From: SZUA-36 sp963774415
GTDB lineage: Bacteria; Pseudomonadota; Gammaproteobacteria; Xanthomonadales; SZUA-36
NCBI GenBank assembly: GCA_963774415.1
Contig: CAVZEU010000001.1
Span: forward strand, 682,001-746,000
DNA: 64,000 bases
Direction: 5' to 3'
The position numbers and the translations under genes were made by a program. Numbering within the stretch: the first letter of the stretch is position 1; every line of letters begins with the position of its first letter. Positions 1 through 7,857 of this stretch are shown here, in pieces. Under the pieces are notes generated by a model, which ran no database searches, was not told the origin of the DNA, and was given only the letters and a program-made list of their open reading frames with translations.

Positions 1-1
1 T

Positions 2-991
2 TTGAAAAACGTTAACGACCAGAGCAATTCCAGCAGCTCGCGGCAACGCGGAGACGAAGCCGGCAGCCGCCAAGGGGATGAAACAGGCATGGTCGCGCCG
101 GCGCAGGAAAACTACCTGGCCGGCACCTATTCCTCGAAGGCCATCAAGCGCATGCAGGAAGACCCCTCCGTCATCGGTAGGCTGTTCAAGGAAGGCCTCT
201 ACCCGTACAAGGACAGAATTCAGCGCAAAACCTATCTCAGGGAAAAGCGCAAATTGCAGATCGAACTGCTGAAAGTACAGAGTTGGGTAAAAACGACCGG
301 CCAGAAGATCATCCTGATCTTCGAAGGCCGCGACGCGGCCGGCAAAGGCGGCACCATCAAGCGGTTCACCGAACACCTCAACCCCCGCAGCGCCAAGGTC
401 GTGGCACTTGAAAAGCCGAACGAATACGAAAGAGGGCAATGGTATTTCCAACGTTACGTGGCGCACCTGCCGAACCGCGGGGAAATGTTGTTTTTGGACC
501 GTTCCTGGTACAACCGGGCGGGTGTCGAGCGGGTCATGGGTTTTTGCACGACGGCCGAATACATGGAATTCATGCATCAGTGCCCCGACTTCGAACGCAT
601 GCTGGTCGATTCAGGCACTCGTCTTTTCAAGTACTACATCTCGGTGACGCGCAAAGAGCAGAAATTGCGTTTCGCGGCGCGCAAGAAAGATCCCCTCAAG
701 CAATGGAAAATGAGCCCGATCGACGAGGCTGCGGTGAACTTGTGGGGGGCCTACAAACGTGCCACGGAGGCTATGTTCTTTTATACCGATACGGCCACGT
801 GCCCCTGGATCATCATCAATTCAGACGACAAAAAGCGGGCCAGGCTCAATTGCATGCAGCATTTCCTCTGCCACCTCGATTACCCGGATAAGAACCGCGA
901 CGTCGTCACCGAGCCCGATCCGCTGATTGTCGGTTCAGCGCCGCGGGTGATGTGCGAGGAACTTCCCCCGGACGCGCGGCCGGGCGCTTAG
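2..991 (+). CDS. ppk2: Polyphosphate kinase 2 (PPK2 family)
   Basis: Predicted cytoplasmic enzyme that transfers phosphate between inorganic polyphosphate and nucleotides. The P-loop GRDAAGKGG sits at about residues 109-117 and is followed by the family's conserved block LFLDRSWYNRAGVE at about 163-176, the lid/Walker B region of PPK2. The single PPK2 domain fills residues ~60-300. The reading frame opens with TTG at base 2, so the true start may lie outside the window or at the ATG at base 89; the first ~40 residues are low-complexity (Ser, Gly, Asp) and not part of the fold. The C-terminus is complete (TAG at 989-991) and faces the convergent dehydratase gene. Family assignment is firm; nucleotide preference (ADP, GDP or AMP) cannot be decided from the sequence alone. 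Confidence 0.93.
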   Translation: MKNVNDQSNSSSSRQRGDEAGSRQGDETGMVAPAQENYLAGTYSSKAIKRMQEDPSVIGRLFKEGLYPYKDRIQRKTYLREKRKLQIELLKVQSWVKTTGQKIILIFEGRDAAGKGGTIKRFTEHLNPRSAKVVALEKPNEYERGQWYFQRYVAHLPNRGEMLFLDRSWYNRAGVERVMGFCTTAEYMEFMHQCPDFERMLVDSGTRLFKYYISVTRKEQKLRFAARKKDPLKQWKMSPIDEAAVNLWGAYKRATEAMFFYTDTATCPWIIINSDDKKRARLNCMQHFLCHLDYPDKNRDVVTEPDPLIVGSAPRVMCEELPPDARPGA

Positions 992-1018
992 CGTTTCGCG
1001 CCAGCTCCCGGACCGCCT

Positions 1019-2086
1019 TCAGGCGGTACCCGTTCCAATCCGCTCCAGGCGGTAGCTGCCATCCACGACCCGTTGCCACCATTCCCGGTTTTGCAGGTAC
1101 CACTCCACGGTCTTGCGAATACCGGATTCGAAGTTTTCCGCGGGCGCCCAGCCGAGCTCCGTCGCGATCTTGCCGGCGTCGATCGCATAGCGCTGATCGT
1201 GGCCGGGCCGGTCGCTTACGAAGGTGATCAGGTCTTCGAAGCGCCCGGCGCCCCGCGGCTTCTCTCGGACCATTTCGTCCATGATCCGGCAAATTCCGCG
1301 GACGACGTCGATGTTCCTTTTTTCGTTCATACCGCCGATGTTATAGGTCGCTCCAATGGCACCGTCGCTGAGAACGCGGTACAGGGCGCGGGCGTGGTCA
1401 TCCACGTACAGCCAGTCACGAACTTGCCGGCCGTCCCCATATACCGGCAGCGGCCGCCCAGCCAGGGCATTGAGGATCATGTGCGGTATCAGCTTCTCGG
1501 GAAACTGGTAAGGCCCGTAATTGTTGGAGCAATTGGTCACCAGCACCGGGAAACCGAAGGTACGGCCCCAGGCCCTGACGAGGTGGTCCGAGCCGGCCTT
1601 GGTGGCCGCGTAAGGCGAACTGGGATCATACGGCGTATCTTCGCGGAAGGATTCATCGTCGGGGGACAAGTCGCCGTATACCTCGTCGGTGGATACGTGC
1701 AGAAAACGAAACTGCCCGCGGGCCGTTGCCGGCAAGCCGCTCCAGTAGGCCCTGCCTGCTTCCAGCAGCGTGTAGGTTCCAACCAGGTTGGTCTGGATGA
1801 AATCACCGGGGCCGTCGATGGAGCGGTCCACGTGACTCTCAGCCGCCAGATGCATGACCGCGTCCGGCTTGTGCGCCGTAAAAACGCGGTCCAGCGCCGC
1901 CCGCTCACTGATATCAGCCTGCTCGAAACGGTAGCGCGCGGATTCGGCCACCGGCGCCAGCGACTCCAGGTTGCCGGCGTAGGTGAGCTTGTCCAGATTA
2001 ACCACCTCGCAATCGGTGTGGCGTATCAGGAAGCGGATGACGGCCGAGCCGATAAAGCCGGCACCGCCGGTAACGAGAATCTTCAT
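1019..2086 (-). CDS. rfbB: dTDP-glucose 4,6-dehydratase
   Basis: Extended SDR enzyme converting dTDP-glucose to dTDP-4-keto-6-deoxyglucose, the first committed step to rhamnose and other deoxysugars. The NAD-binding motif GGAGFIGS lies at residues 7-14, directly after the chosen ATG at 2086; DKLTYAGNLESL, HLAAESHVDRSI, STDEVYGDL and the YAATKAGSDHL catalytic Tyr-x3-Lys are all present, as is NCSNNYGPYQFPEKLIP. The length (355 aa) matches RmlB/RfbB. Upstream in-frame ATGs would only add non-conserved sequence. The gene is solitary: no rfbA, rfbC or rfbD is adjacent, so either the rest of the pathway is elsewhere or this is a paralogue for another nucleotide sugar. Confidence 0.95.
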   Translation of the reverse strand: MKILVTGGAGFIGSAVIRFLIRHTDCEVVNLDKLTYAGNLESLAPVAESARYRFEQADISERAALDRVFTAHKPDAVMHLAAESHVDRSIDGPGDFIQTNLVGTYTLLEAGRAYWSGLPATARGQFRFLHVSTDEVYGDLSPDDESFREDTPYDPSSPYAATKAGSDHLVRAWGRTFGFPVLVTNCSNNYGPYQFPEKLIPHMILNALAGRPLPVYGDGRQVRDWLYVDDHARALYRVLSDGAIGATYNIGGMNEKRNIDVVRGICRIMDEMVREKPRGAGRFEDLITFVSDRPGHDQRYAIDAGKIATELGWAPAENFESGIRKTVEWYLQNREWWQRVVDGSYRLERIGTGTA

Positions 2087-2223
2087 ACTGCCCTGCAACC
2101 AGTCCGGAAGACGCGGATTATAACCCGCCACCCGCTGGACCGCAGCGTTCGAATTGAGACCAAGCGCATCGAGCCGGGGATAAACCGCGCCACCGCCGGC
2201 GGCGGAGCGTGTAGAATCGCCAC

Positions 2224-3342
2224 GTGAAAACAAAAACACCGTTAATTCGCCAGCCGAACATGTTCTGGACCTTTCACCTGCTCGGCTGGGCGGTATGGGG
2301 TATTATCGGCAAATATCTCTATACGCGCACGATGCTGGATGAAATTCCGCCGAATTACGCTGCCTACGTCGCGGTCATCACCATCATCGGCATGCTCATC
2401 TCACTGGGCCTGCGCTACCTGTACCGGGCACTTTGGAAGCGCCCCCTGTGGCTGCAGGCGGCTGCTATTCTCGCCGGCAGCGGTCTCGCGGGTTTCCTTT
2501 GGATAAAGGCCCGCGGCGCTATCTACTACGGCTGGATCGAAGCGGCGCCGGACATGCTCGCCTGGGCCGCGAAAATGGGCGACGCGGCGAAGATTTATGA
2601 AAAGGTCTCGTTCGTCGAAAGCTACGCGGGCAGTATCGCGATCATGCTGGCGTGGAGCGCGCTTTACGTCGGCATCAAGTCCTACCAGGCTTTCCAGGAA
2701 TTGCGAGAAAGCGCCCTGAAGTCCGCCGCCATGGCCCACGAAGCGCAGCTGAAGATGCTGCGCTACCAGCTCAATCCCCATTTCCTGTTCAACACGCTAA
2801 ACGCCATTTCCACGCTGATACTCGAGCGCAACACGGAACTGGCGAATCACATGGTCACGCGGCTGTCGAGTTTCCTGCGGTTTTCACTGGACAACGATCC
2901 GCTGCAAAGAATCACGCTGGCGAAAGAGCTCGAGGCACTGCAACTCTACCTCGACATCGAGAAAGTCCGCTTCGAGGAGCGCCTCTCGCTGGAACTGGAT
3001 ATCGACGATGCCGCCCGGGATGCCCTGATACCGAGTCTCTTGCTGCAGCCGCTGATCGAAAATGCCATCAAGTACGGCATCGCGCGTTCGGAAGACGGCG
3101 GCCACCTCAAGATATCCGCCCGGGTGTTCGCCGATGAGTTGCTGCTGGAGCTGAGCGACGACGGCCCAGGCTGTGACCTGGTCGATGGCCGCATCACCGA
3201 AAGCGGGGGCGTGGGCCTCAGCAACACGCGCGAGCGCCTGCAAACGCTGTACGGCGCCGAGCACTCGATCAAGCTGCGCAGAACCGAGCCGCACGGCCTG
3301 ACGATCTGCATAAGAATCCCCTATACGCCGGCTTCTCAGTAA
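2224..3342 (+). CDS. LytS/YehU-type membrane sensor histidine kinase
   Basis: Inner-membrane histidine kinase of the His_kinase (PF06580) type. Four hydrophobic segments occupy about residues 14-33, 45-63, 76-94 and 132-152. A short coiled coil follows, then the H-box NPHFLFNTLNAIS with the phospho-acceptor His near residue 186. The ATPase part shows the N-box (LIENAIKYG), the G1 motif DDGPG and the G2 motif GVGLSNTRERL. The start is a GTG at 2224. Kinases of this class normally sit beside a LytTR-domain regulator, but none is adjacent here: the next gene is convergent and its end overlaps this one by 7 bp. The signal it senses is unknown. Confidence 0.92.
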   Translation: MKTKTPLIRQPNMFWTFHLLGWAVWGIIGKYLYTRTMLDEIPPNYAAYVAVITIIGMLISLGLRYLYRALWKRPLWLQAAAILAGSGLAGFLWIKARGAIYYGWIEAAPDMLAWAAKMGDAAKIYEKVSFVESYAGSIAIMLAWSALYVGIKSYQAFQELRESALKSAAMAHEAQLKMLRYQLNPHFLFNTLNAISTLILERNTELANHMVTRLSSFLRFSLDNDPLQRITLAKELEALQLYLDIEKVRFEERLSLELDIDDAARDALIPSLLLQPLIENAIKYGIARSEDGGHLKISARVFADELLLELSDDGPGCDLVDGRITESGGVGLSNTRERLQTLYGAEHSIKLRRTEPHGLTICIRIPYTPASQ

Positions 3343-5078
3343 GCCACCCCGGGCTGGCCGCGGTGAAACTGGTGCGCGCTGCGCTGTTCCTGGATCCGGG
3401 TCTCGACAATCCTGGCGAACGCCGGTCTGCCGTCGAGCCAAACAACCCGGTTGCCCGGTACCTGCAAATGATATTCGCGGCGGCCGTTGTCGCCCTCGTC
3501 GAAGACCCCGAGACTGTCGATCAGCCCGATATGGCCGTACTTGCGGTTGTAGCGCTCAACCCAGATCGGGTGTGGCGACAACTCGGCCCCGGGGTCGCGA
3601 ACCCTGTCCAGGTCCCTGAGCAGGTCGGCCTGTTGAAAAAAGCGATCGTCAACGGCACCGTGAGGATAGCCCTTGCCAATCACGAGTAACGGCACGCGCG
3701 CCCGTGCGCTGTCGCCGTATCTGGCAAATTCCCGCCGGGTCAACGGCCGCATCTGCCGGTGATCACCCGTGATCAGCAAGATCCCGTGGTCGAAATAACC
3801 GCTGCGGCGCAAGCGGCCATAGAACAGCGCCAATTGCTCGAGGCTCCAGTCCCAGACGGCCGCGGCGGTATCGGGACCGCCGACCGGGTTGGTATACGGC
3901 AGGTGCGTGCTGGTCGTGGCCAGGACCAGCAGGAACGGCCGCCGCTTCGCGGTCAAACCACGCAGCGTCGACAGCGCCTCGGCGTACAGCAGGTCGTCTG
4001 GCGGCGCATCCTGTACGACCCTCCTGGCTTTGCGCATCGATTCGACCTCGTCGCGGCCGCGGCCGCGGTCCACGCCCAGGCCCTCCAGGTAGCGGTTAAG
4101 GCCGATGAAAGAGAGTTCCGCATTGGTCAGGAACTCCGTGTAATAGCCCTGTTGCCGATAGGCCCCAAGGGCCGACGGCTGATGGGCGAACTCGTCGAAC
4201 ATGTACTGGGTCGCCGTCGGGTAATGGATCGGCGGCACGCCGCTCAGCAATGAAATGATGCCGCCTTCCGAGGCCTGGTGATTGGCGAAGAAATTCCGGA
4301 ACAACAAGCCGTCGTCGGCGATCCGATCAAAGCGCCCGAGCAGGTCGCCGACACCGGATACCTTGCGCGAGTTGATCGACGACAGGGATTCGACGATCAC
4401 CAGGACGATATCCGGTCTGGAGGCGGGCGCCTTGACCGGGTCCTGCCCAAGGCTGGCGTAATAGGCAATCTGCCGGGCCGTATACCTGTCCTGTTGGCCC
4501 GGCCGCCTGGGCACCGGGCGTAAATACCGTTGCGCCACCGCGGCCGGGTCCAGCGCCGCGTAACGCAATAACGGTTGTGGGCTGTACGAGGCCGCGGCGA
4601 TGCCGCTTAGGAGCAACAGGGCCAAGGAGCCGGAACTCAGCCCCCTGGCGCGTGCGGTGAACGGAAAAAACAACGCAAACGAGAGCAGGAACAGGATCAC
4701 TGCCAACAGCGTCCGCAGATCGAAAAAACTGGCAACCACGCCCCACTCGACCGTGTAGCGCCCGATATCGCCCAGGGTGGCGTGCTGATCCAGCGCCAGC
4801 ACGACAAAGGTGTCGACAAGGTAGTAGAACGTCAGTGCCGACAGCACCAGCAGCGCCAGCGAACGCAACCAGCCATTATTTGCCCGGCCCGCCAGTATTG
4901 CCACCGCCAGCAGCACGGCAATGTAGGAAAAATCCAGCAACCACAACTCCGCCATACCCTGCCAGCTGGCCATCATGCTGCCTGCGAGCGTGACCGCTTT
5001 GTAGGCGCTCAAAGCGAGCACGAACACCACCGGCCCCAAGGGCAGGCATCGTCTTGCAGCGGACGGAACGTAATTCAT
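3336..5078 (-). CDS. Membrane-bound alkaline-phosphatase-superfamily phosphotransferase/sulfatase (LTA-synthase/EptA-like)
   Basis: Polytopic protein with about five N-terminal membrane helices (residues ~15-160) and a periplasmic sulfatase-like domain from ~220 onward. The metal-binding core is recognisable: PDIVLVIVESLSS (first acidic ligand), NHQASEGGIISLLSG (region of the Ser/Thr nucleophile), THLPYTNP and ITGDHRQM (Asp-His ligands near the C-terminus). This architecture is shared by lipoteichoic-acid synthases, phosphoethanolamine transferases and OpgB-type phosphoglycerol transferases, so an envelope polymer- or lipid-modifying role is likely. The exact nucleophile and substrate are unclear because the region differs from EptA and LtaS. 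The ATG at 5078 gives 580 aa. Its 3' end overlaps the histidine kinase gene tail-to-tail. Confidence 0.85.
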   Translation of the reverse strand: MNYVPSAARRCLPLGPVVFVLALSAYKAVTLAGSMMASWQGMAELWLLDFSYIAVLLAVAILAGRANNGWLRSLALLVLSALTFYYLVDTFVVLALDQHATLGDIGRYTVEWGVVASFFDLRTLLAVILFLLSFALFFPFTARARGLSSGSLALLLLSGIAAASYSPQPLLRYAALDPAAVAQRYLRPVPRRPGQQDRYTARQIAYYASLGQDPVKAPASRPDIVLVIVESLSSINSRKVSGVGDLLGRFDRIADDGLLFRNFFANHQASEGGIISLLSGVPPIHYPTATQYMFDEFAHQPSALGAYRQQGYYTEFLTNAELSFIGLNRYLEGLGVDRGRGRDEVESMRKARRVVQDAPPDDLLYAEALSTLRGLTAKRRPFLLVLATTSTHLPYTNPVGGPDTAAAVWDWSLEQLALFYGRLRRSGYFDHGILLITGDHRQMRPLTRREFARYGDSARARVPLLVIGKGYPHGAVDDRFFQQADLLRDLDRVRDPGAELSPHPIWVERYNRKYGHIGLIDSLGVFDEGDNGRREYHLQVPGNRVVWLDGRPAFARIVETRIQEQRSAHQFHRGQPGVAY

Positions 5079-5384
5079 AAGCGCTTACAATAGCCAACCT
5101 CCGCCCTGGACGGCAAGCCCGCCATGAGCTTACAAAGTCCCCGGCGCTGTGATAAATTCAGATCATTCCGACGACACCTGACCGTTTGCAAGAACCCTGC
5201 GACAGCTCCGGGATCGCAGGCAGTACGGCGCGCCGATTGGCCGTCTCCAGACCTTCCGGGTTGTCGATGGCGGCAGCAGTGAAGCCGGGTCGGCCGGGCC
5301 GGCCAGGGCCAAGTGCGCCCGGCCACGGCGACAGCGGCGGTTGCAGGAATCCAGATTAACGGCGGAATTGGCAAGGAGCAAGAC
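5079..5384. other. Divergent intergenic region between the sulfatase-like gene and the SDR operon
   Basis: About 300 bp between two divergently transcribed genes. It is GC-rich with a moderately AT-rich patch around 5145-5165. No convincing coding frame, RNA gene or strong promoter hexamer pair was seen. A clear Shine-Dalgarno AAGGAG at 5373-5378 belongs to the SDR gene and decides its start. Confidence 0.5.
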
Positions 5385-6212
5385 TTGACCTCGATCGAAC
5401 AATACACCGGCTCGCTTTTCGGTCTCAGGGACAAGGTCGCGCTGGTCACGGGCGGCGCCGCTGGTCTCGGTTACATGATTACCCATGCTTTGGTTGCCGC
5501 CGGCGCCAGGGTATACATCGCCTCGCGCAAGCTGGACACCTGCCGCGAGGCCGCAGCCAGGCTCGGCGGGCTGGCCGGCGAGGTAATCCCATTCGGCGCT
5601 GACCTGTCCGCAGAGGAAGGCGTGCTGTCGCTGTCCAATTTCATCACCGGGAATGAGACCGGGCTGGATATCCTGGTGAACAACTCGGGCCGCAGCTGGG
5701 GCGCGGATTACGAACATTTTCCGTGGCAGGCCTGGAGCGACGTCATGACCCTGAATGTCACCGCGCCGTTTACGCTGACTCGTGCGCTGACACCGCTGCT
5801 GGCCGCCGCGGCTGCTCCCGGGGAACCGTCCAGGGTGATCAACATCGGCTCGATCATGGGCTGGGTGCCGCATGGCTACCCCGCCTACTCCTATTCCGCC
5901 AGCAAGGCCGCCCTGCATCATCTGACGCGCATTCTCAGCAACGAACTGGCGCCGTGGCACATTGCCGTCAACGCCATCGCACCCGGCCCTTTCCCGAGCC
6001 GCATGACGGCCTTCTTTAGCGACAGCGAAAAACGCACGAACGCGGTCACCAGGGCGGTGCCGCTGGGCAGGCTCGGCAAAGCCGATGACGTCGCCGGCCT
6101 GATCCTGTGCCTGTGCGGCACGGGCGGAGCCTACATCAGCGGTGCTATCATTCCGCTTGACGGCGGTATGAACTCGGCACGCACACCCGGCCTCGAACAA
6201 GGCCTGGACTAG
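5385..6212 (+). CDS. SDR-family NAD(P)-dependent oxidoreductase
   Basis: Classical short-chain dehydrogenase: TGGAAGLGYM cofactor-binding loop, NNSGRSW (the NNAG position), an active-site Ser in INIGSIMGW and the catalytic YSASKAALHH. The C-terminus ISGAIIPLDGGM is typical. I chose the TTG at 5385 because AAGGAG lies 6 bases upstream, giving 275 aa starting LTSIEQYTGSLFGLRDK; the longer reading from 5313 has no ribosome site. The next gene is a MaoC-type hydratase 9 bases downstream, so the pair probably acts on acyl-CoA thioesters (ketoacyl reduction plus hydration/dehydration), an inference from context. The substrate could equally be a polyol or steroid. Confidence 0.9.
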   Translation: MTSIEQYTGSLFGLRDKVALVTGGAAGLGYMITHALVAAGARVYIASRKLDTCREAAARLGGLAGEVIPFGADLSAEEGVLSLSNFITGNETGLDILVNNSGRSWGADYEHFPWQAWSDVMTLNVTAPFTLTRALTPLLAAAAAPGEPSRVINIGSIMGWVPHGYPAYSYSASKAALHHLTRILSNELAPWHIAVNAIAPGPFPSRMTAFFSDSEKRTNAVTRAVPLGRLGKADDVAGLILCLCGTGGAYISGAIIPLDGGMNSARTPGLEQGLD

Positions 6213-6221
6213 GACAGTCAA

Positions 6222-6695
6222 ATGATCGAAGGCAACATGTCACTGGAGGATTTCAAAAGCTGCGAAGGCAAGGAACTCGAGCCGTCCGGCTGGCTGCTGA
6301 TCGACCAGGCGCGGATCGACCGTTTCGCGGACGCCACCAACGACCGTCAGTTTATCCACGTCGATCCCGACAGGGCCGCAGCGAGTCCCTTTGGCTCCAC
6401 GATTGCCCACGGCTTTTTGACCCTGTCCCTGCTTTCCTACCTGATGGGCCAGCACATGCCCATCCCCTACGGCACGGTCATGGGAATCAATTATGGCTCG
6501 GATAAAGTGCGATTCCTGCAACCCGTCAAGGTCAATTCCCGGGTTCGGGCGAGGACCCGGATTGACAGCATCAGCGAAAGACCGGGCCGCCAGTTCCTGG
6601 TCAGGAGCAGCGTCAGCATCGAGATCGAAAACGAAACGCGCCCGGCCCTGATCGCCGAAATCCTGTCTCTCTACATCGTCGGGGATCGCGGCTGA
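6222..6695 (+). CDS. MaoC-like acyl dehydratase/hydratase
   Basis: Single hot-dog-fold protein of 157 aa with the hydratase-2 motif: DRFADATNDRQFIHVDPDRA followed by FGSTIAHGFLTLSLL (Asp/His catalytic pair and the GxxIAHG loop). It should hydrate trans-2-enoyl-CoA or the reverse. It follows the SDR gene by 9 bp and is probably cotranscribed with it. Two starts are possible, ATG at 6222 and ATG at 6237; the latter has GAAGG five bases upstream and would give 152 aa. Confidence 0.9.
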   Translation: MIEGNMSLEDFKSCEGKELEPSGWLLIDQARIDRFADATNDRQFIHVDPDRAAASPFGSTIAHGFLTLSLLSYLMGQHMPIPYGTVMGINYGSDKVRFLQPVKVNSRVRARTRIDSISERPGRQFLVRSSVSIEIENETRPALIAEILSLYIVGDRG

Positions 6696-6744
6696 GCGCG
6701 GCCCGCGCTGGACCGGTTTCCGGCGCTTCACCGAAACGCACCGC

Positions 6745-7404
6745 TCACTCCTTGGCCCCGTATGCCAGGTCGCCGGCGTCGCCCAGCCCCGGCACGATGT
6801 AGGCTCGCGGTGTCAGATCCGGATCCACGCCACCAGCCCAGATGATCGTTTCCGGTGGCAGGTTCTCCTGCACGCAGCGAATGCCCTCTTCGCTGGCGAT
6901 CACGGTGGCGACGTGCGTCCGGGCGGGCGTACCGCGTTCCATCAATGCCCGGTACGCCAACACCATCGAAGAACCGGTGGCCAGCATCGGGTCACACAGG
7001 ATCACGGTTTTGCCCGCGATGTCAGGGCTGGCCAGGTACTCGACCTCAACCTCAAACGCATCGTCGTTCTCATGATGTACGCGGTAGGCGGACACGAACG
7101 CGTTTTCGGCGCCGTCGAAATAATTGAGAAAGCCCTGGTGGAAAGGCAGACCGGCGCGCAATATCGTCGCCAGCACCGGCTGCTCGGCAAGCACGGAACA
7201 ATCGGCGATGCCCAATGGCGTTTTTACCTGTCTGCGGGTGTAGGTCAGCGTTTTGCTGATTTCGTAAGCCATGATTTCGCCGATACGCTCCAGGTTGCGG
7301 CGAAAACGCATGCTGTCGGTCTGTCTCACGGTATCCCGGATTTCCGCCATGATATGCGTGCATAGGGACTTCTGCAGACCGAGATTGTTGATATTTTTCT
7401 GCAT
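6745..7404 (-). CDS. upp: Uracil phosphoribosyltransferase
   Basis: Salvages uracil with PRPP to make UMP. The PRPP loop reads CDPMLATGSSM (canonical DPMLATGGS), preceded by ATILRAGLPFHQGF and followed by the uracil-binding C-terminus YIVPGLGDAGDLAYG. ATG at 7404 gives 219 aa, the usual length. The N-terminal third (NLGLQKSLCTHIMAEIRDT, then a RFRRNLERIGEIMAYE helix) differs from the E. coli-type protein and resembles the variant I associate with Bacteroidetes, suggesting a distinct subfamily or transfer. It is divergent from the zinc operon and convergent with the MaoC gene. Confidence 0.93.
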   Translation of the reverse strand: MQKNINNLGLQKSLCTHIMAEIRDTVRQTDSMRFRRNLERIGEIMAYEISKTLTYTRRQVKTPLGIADCSVLAEQPVLATILRAGLPFHQGFLNYFDGAENAFVSAYRVHHENDDAFEVEVEYLASPDIAGKTVILCDPMLATGSSMVLAYRALMERGTPARTHVATVIASEEGIRCVQENLPPETIIWAGGVDPDLTPRAYIVPGLGDAGDLAYGAKE

Positions 7405-7472
7405 GGCCGTGAACCCGGACGTGTTGAGACGATCAGGGCGAATTCTAGCACGCCGCGGCTCATGCCCTTGTG

Positions 7473-7489
7473 GTATGCTGTAGGGATAC
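7473..7489. promoter_or_regulatory. Candidate operator/promoter upstream of the zinc-type operon
   Basis: GTATGCTGTAGGGATAC is an interrupted inverted repeat (GTAT...ATAC) 15 bases before the first start codon of the metal-uptake operon, and it contains a TATGCT that could serve as an extended -10 box. A Zur-type repressor would be the expected regulator of such an operon. Arms of only four bases make this weak, and no second copy was found in the window. Confidence 0.25.
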
Positions 7490-7503
7490 GGTTCTGAACC
7501 AAG

Positions 7504-7785
7504 ATGAATAGACGACTCCGGCTTTTCAAATGCCTGCTGGCATTGCTGCTCGTTTGCAGCAGTGCCCTGCTGTCCGCCCATGCCGCCAATCATGTGTCGT
7601 CGGGTGCGACCACCTGCGTTTTGTGCATATCGCACGGTAATGCGTCCAATGCGTCGATGCCGGTGACAGCTATGCTCTTCCTGGCGCCGCCGCCCGCGGT
7701 ACTGAATCAAAGGCCGCGGACCGATCGCCTGACACTCCTCGTTTTCTATCGCACCCCCGCGCGGGCGCCGCCCTCCCCGATCTGA
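7504..7785 (+). CDS. Small secreted protein, DUF2946-like, first gene of metal-uptake operon
   Basis: A 93-residue protein with a Sec signal peptide (MNRRLRLFKCLLALLLVCSS through ALLSAHA, residues ~1-27) and a short mature part containing CVLCISHGNA, a Cys/His pair such as might bind a metal. It resembles the DUF2946-type proteins often found next to copper or zinc uptake genes; that likeness is from pattern memory and not exact. It precedes the outer-membrane barrel and ZnuA-like genes on the same strand, so a periplasmic role in metal handling is inferred. Start ATG at 7504. Confidence 0.6.
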   Translation: MNRRLRLFKCLLALLLVCSSALLSAHAANHVSSGATTCVLCISHGNASNASMPVTAMLFLAPPPAVLNQRPRTDRLTLLVFYRTPARAPPSPI

Positions 7786-7803
7786 AACCCGTTGTTTGAA
7801 AAT

Positions 7804-7822
7804 GGCCGGCTACGAGCCGGCC
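7804..7822 (+). other. Perfect intercistronic stem-loop
   Basis: GGCCGGCT, loop ACG, AGCCGGCC: eight G+C-rich base pairs between the small secreted protein and the outer-membrane barrel gene. No T-run follows, so it is more likely a processing/stability hairpin or partial attenuator than an intrinsic terminator. Confidence 0.45.
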
Positions 7823-7857
7823 GATGATCCCTGAACGACTGTTTTGGAGACAAGCCA

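Noticed and set aside
1073..2227. Plus-strand frame of ~385 codons opposite rfbB
   Set aside because: Shadow of the dehydratase gene; the minus-strand frame has every expected motif.
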